64,000 nucleotides of DNA from Okeania sp. SIO3I5. Its GTDB lineage: Bacteria > Cyanobacteriota > Cyanobacteriia > Cyanobacteriales > Microcoleaceae. Both the position numbers and the translations under genes were made by a program. Under the pieces are notes generated by a model. It was not told the DNA's origin. It did no database searches and saw only the letters and a program-made list of their open reading frames with translations. Location of the stretch: contig NZ_JAAHHT010000031.1 in assembly GCF_010672085.1 (NCBI RefSeq), positions 1-64,000 on the forward strand, given 5' to 3'. Below, piece by piece: positions 63,192-64,000 of the stretch (position 1 is the stretch's first letter; each line of letters opens with the position of its first letter).

Positions 63192-63474
63192 GGTCAGAGT
63201 AATATAGAATAGTGTTTGATCTGTATTCTATCATAATTAAGCAATTTTATGCAAGCCTATTAATTAACGCTGATACTTGATACTCAACATACTATAGTTC
63301 AGTTCAATAGTAGAGATATCTAATGACACGCCCTAATACCATTTACTTTGTTAGGAACTTTACAAATCTTAAGATTTAGGAATTTAATTAAGTCTTGGGA
63401 TAAGTCCCATACAGGAATTGTGTGCTTTAGCGTGATGAAAAACAATATCAGGATAAAAGCAAGTTTGGTTGATC

Positions 63475-64000
63475 GTGAGTAATATTTCTAGCAATTGGCA
63501 AAAAAAAATAGGTAGTGAACGAGACTGGGTATGGCGAGGGTGGCAAACTCGCTACACTTATGTTCGATGCCAAAGTAATTATGAAACTGGGGAAGGCCAA
63601 AATCTACAAAACCCTCCTATACTACTTTTACATGGTTTTGGTGCATCAATAGGCCATTGGCGACACAATATCAATGTATTAAGTCAAAAACATACAGTCT
63701 ATGCACTTGATTTGCTGGGTTTTGGCGCTTCGGAAAAAGCGATCGCTAATTATGATAGTAGTTTTTGGGTAGAACAAGTATACGAGTTTTGGCAGACTTT
63801 TATTCAAGTACCAGCGATATTAGTGGGTAACTCTATTGGTTCACTGGTATCTCTAGTAGCAGCTACTACATATACAGATATGCTTGCAGGACTAATAATG
63901 ATTAGTTTACCAGATCCGGCTCCTCAAGCAGAGGTAATTCCAAGTTGGTGTTTACCGACTGTTGAGTTAATTCAAAATATTGTTGCTTCTCCAATATTGT
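63475..64000 (+). CDS. alpha/beta hydrolase, 3' end outside the window
   Basis: The frame runs from GTG at 63475 to the window end (175 codons seen). The product begins MSNISSNWQKKIGSERDWVW. It has the oxyanion-hole motif ILLLHGFGASIGHWRHNI, DLLGFGASEKA and the nucleophile elbow AILVGNSIGSLVSLVAA with Ser. This is the pattern of the cyanobacterial pheophytinase-like hydrolases (Slr1916 type), which act on chlorophyll-related or other esters. AGGA occurs about 22 nt upstream, so the GTG start is not strongly supported. The catalytic Asp and His lie beyond the window. Confidence 0.85.
   Translation, partial: MSNISSNWQKKIGSERDWVWRGWQTRYTYVRCQSNYETGEGQNLQNPPILLLHGFGASIGHWRHNINVLSQKHTVYALDLLGFGASEKAIANYDSSFWVEQVYEFWQTFIQVPAILVGNSIGSLVSLVAATTYTDMLAGLIMISLPDPAPQAEVIPSWCLPTVELIQNIVASPIL

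Overview
The window reads as chromosome of a low-GC, filamentous-type cyanobacterium of the Trichodesmium/Okeania/Moorea sort (inference). The grounds are a biliverdin reductase gene, plant-type [2Fe-2S] ferredoxins, GUN4-domain proteins, scattered GCGATCGC (HIP1) octamers, very repeat-rich AT-rich spacers and low coding density. About 38 kb of the 64 kb, roughly 59%, is intact coding sequence. No rRNA, tRNA or CRISPR array was recognised.

Layout. 1-4.1 kb: a gene end, an unknown protein, an integrase-SAM/TM/lysozyme fusion and a zinc-ribbon GUN4 protein. 4.2-10.7 kb: three co-directional genes, namely a caspase-like protease, a one-TM protein and an nSTAND1 NTPase with TM and 14 WD40 repeats. 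All three carry a short 'G-x-x-x-[IV]-x-[IV]...HIG[DN]' segment that looks like an effector-associated adaptor. This is the best candidate for an undescribed or little-described conflict/cell-death system here. 10.9-19 kb: a large palindromic tandem array, der, a second GUN4 gene whose 5' end has been re-duplicated with a MITE, a peroxiredoxin-2OG oxygenase fusion and a nucleoside transporter. 19-31.7 kb: persulfide dioxygenase-like MBL protein, heme-motif adenylate cyclase, SbmA/YddA-type ABC exporter, a pseudogene cluster, a DUF4384-like/TPR-CHAT gene pair and comF. 32-39 kb: a divergent PEP-synthase-like protein carrying an in-frame repeat, a DUF433 relic and gamma-glutamyltransferase.

39-47.5 kb holds a dispersed partner-switching set: two paralogous RsbW-like kinases, a response regulator-PP2C phosphatase and a STAS anti-anti-sigma factor. 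These genes are separated by a decayed TnpB transposon and its deletion derivatives. One derivative has cut the 5' end of a kinase gene, and the original target can be reconstructed. 48-56 kb: a nuclease, a SpoIID-like protein, two intact ferredoxin genes around a third one that is split, bvdR and a 76-bp tandem array. 56.8-64 kb: a 1010-aa translocase-like/HEAT protein, a strongly base-paired block of about 400 nt that may be a structured RNA, infC, an intact TnpB transposon of a zinc-finger-less type, and an alpha/beta hydrolase cut by the window end.

At least eight miniature-element families with terminal inverted repeats, a recurring 9-bp minisatellite and several tandem arrays fill the spacers. 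In places they have reshaped genes: a stop codon, an in-frame insertion, truncated 5' ends and a split ferredoxin. All family calls come from reading motifs by eye; no database search was run.
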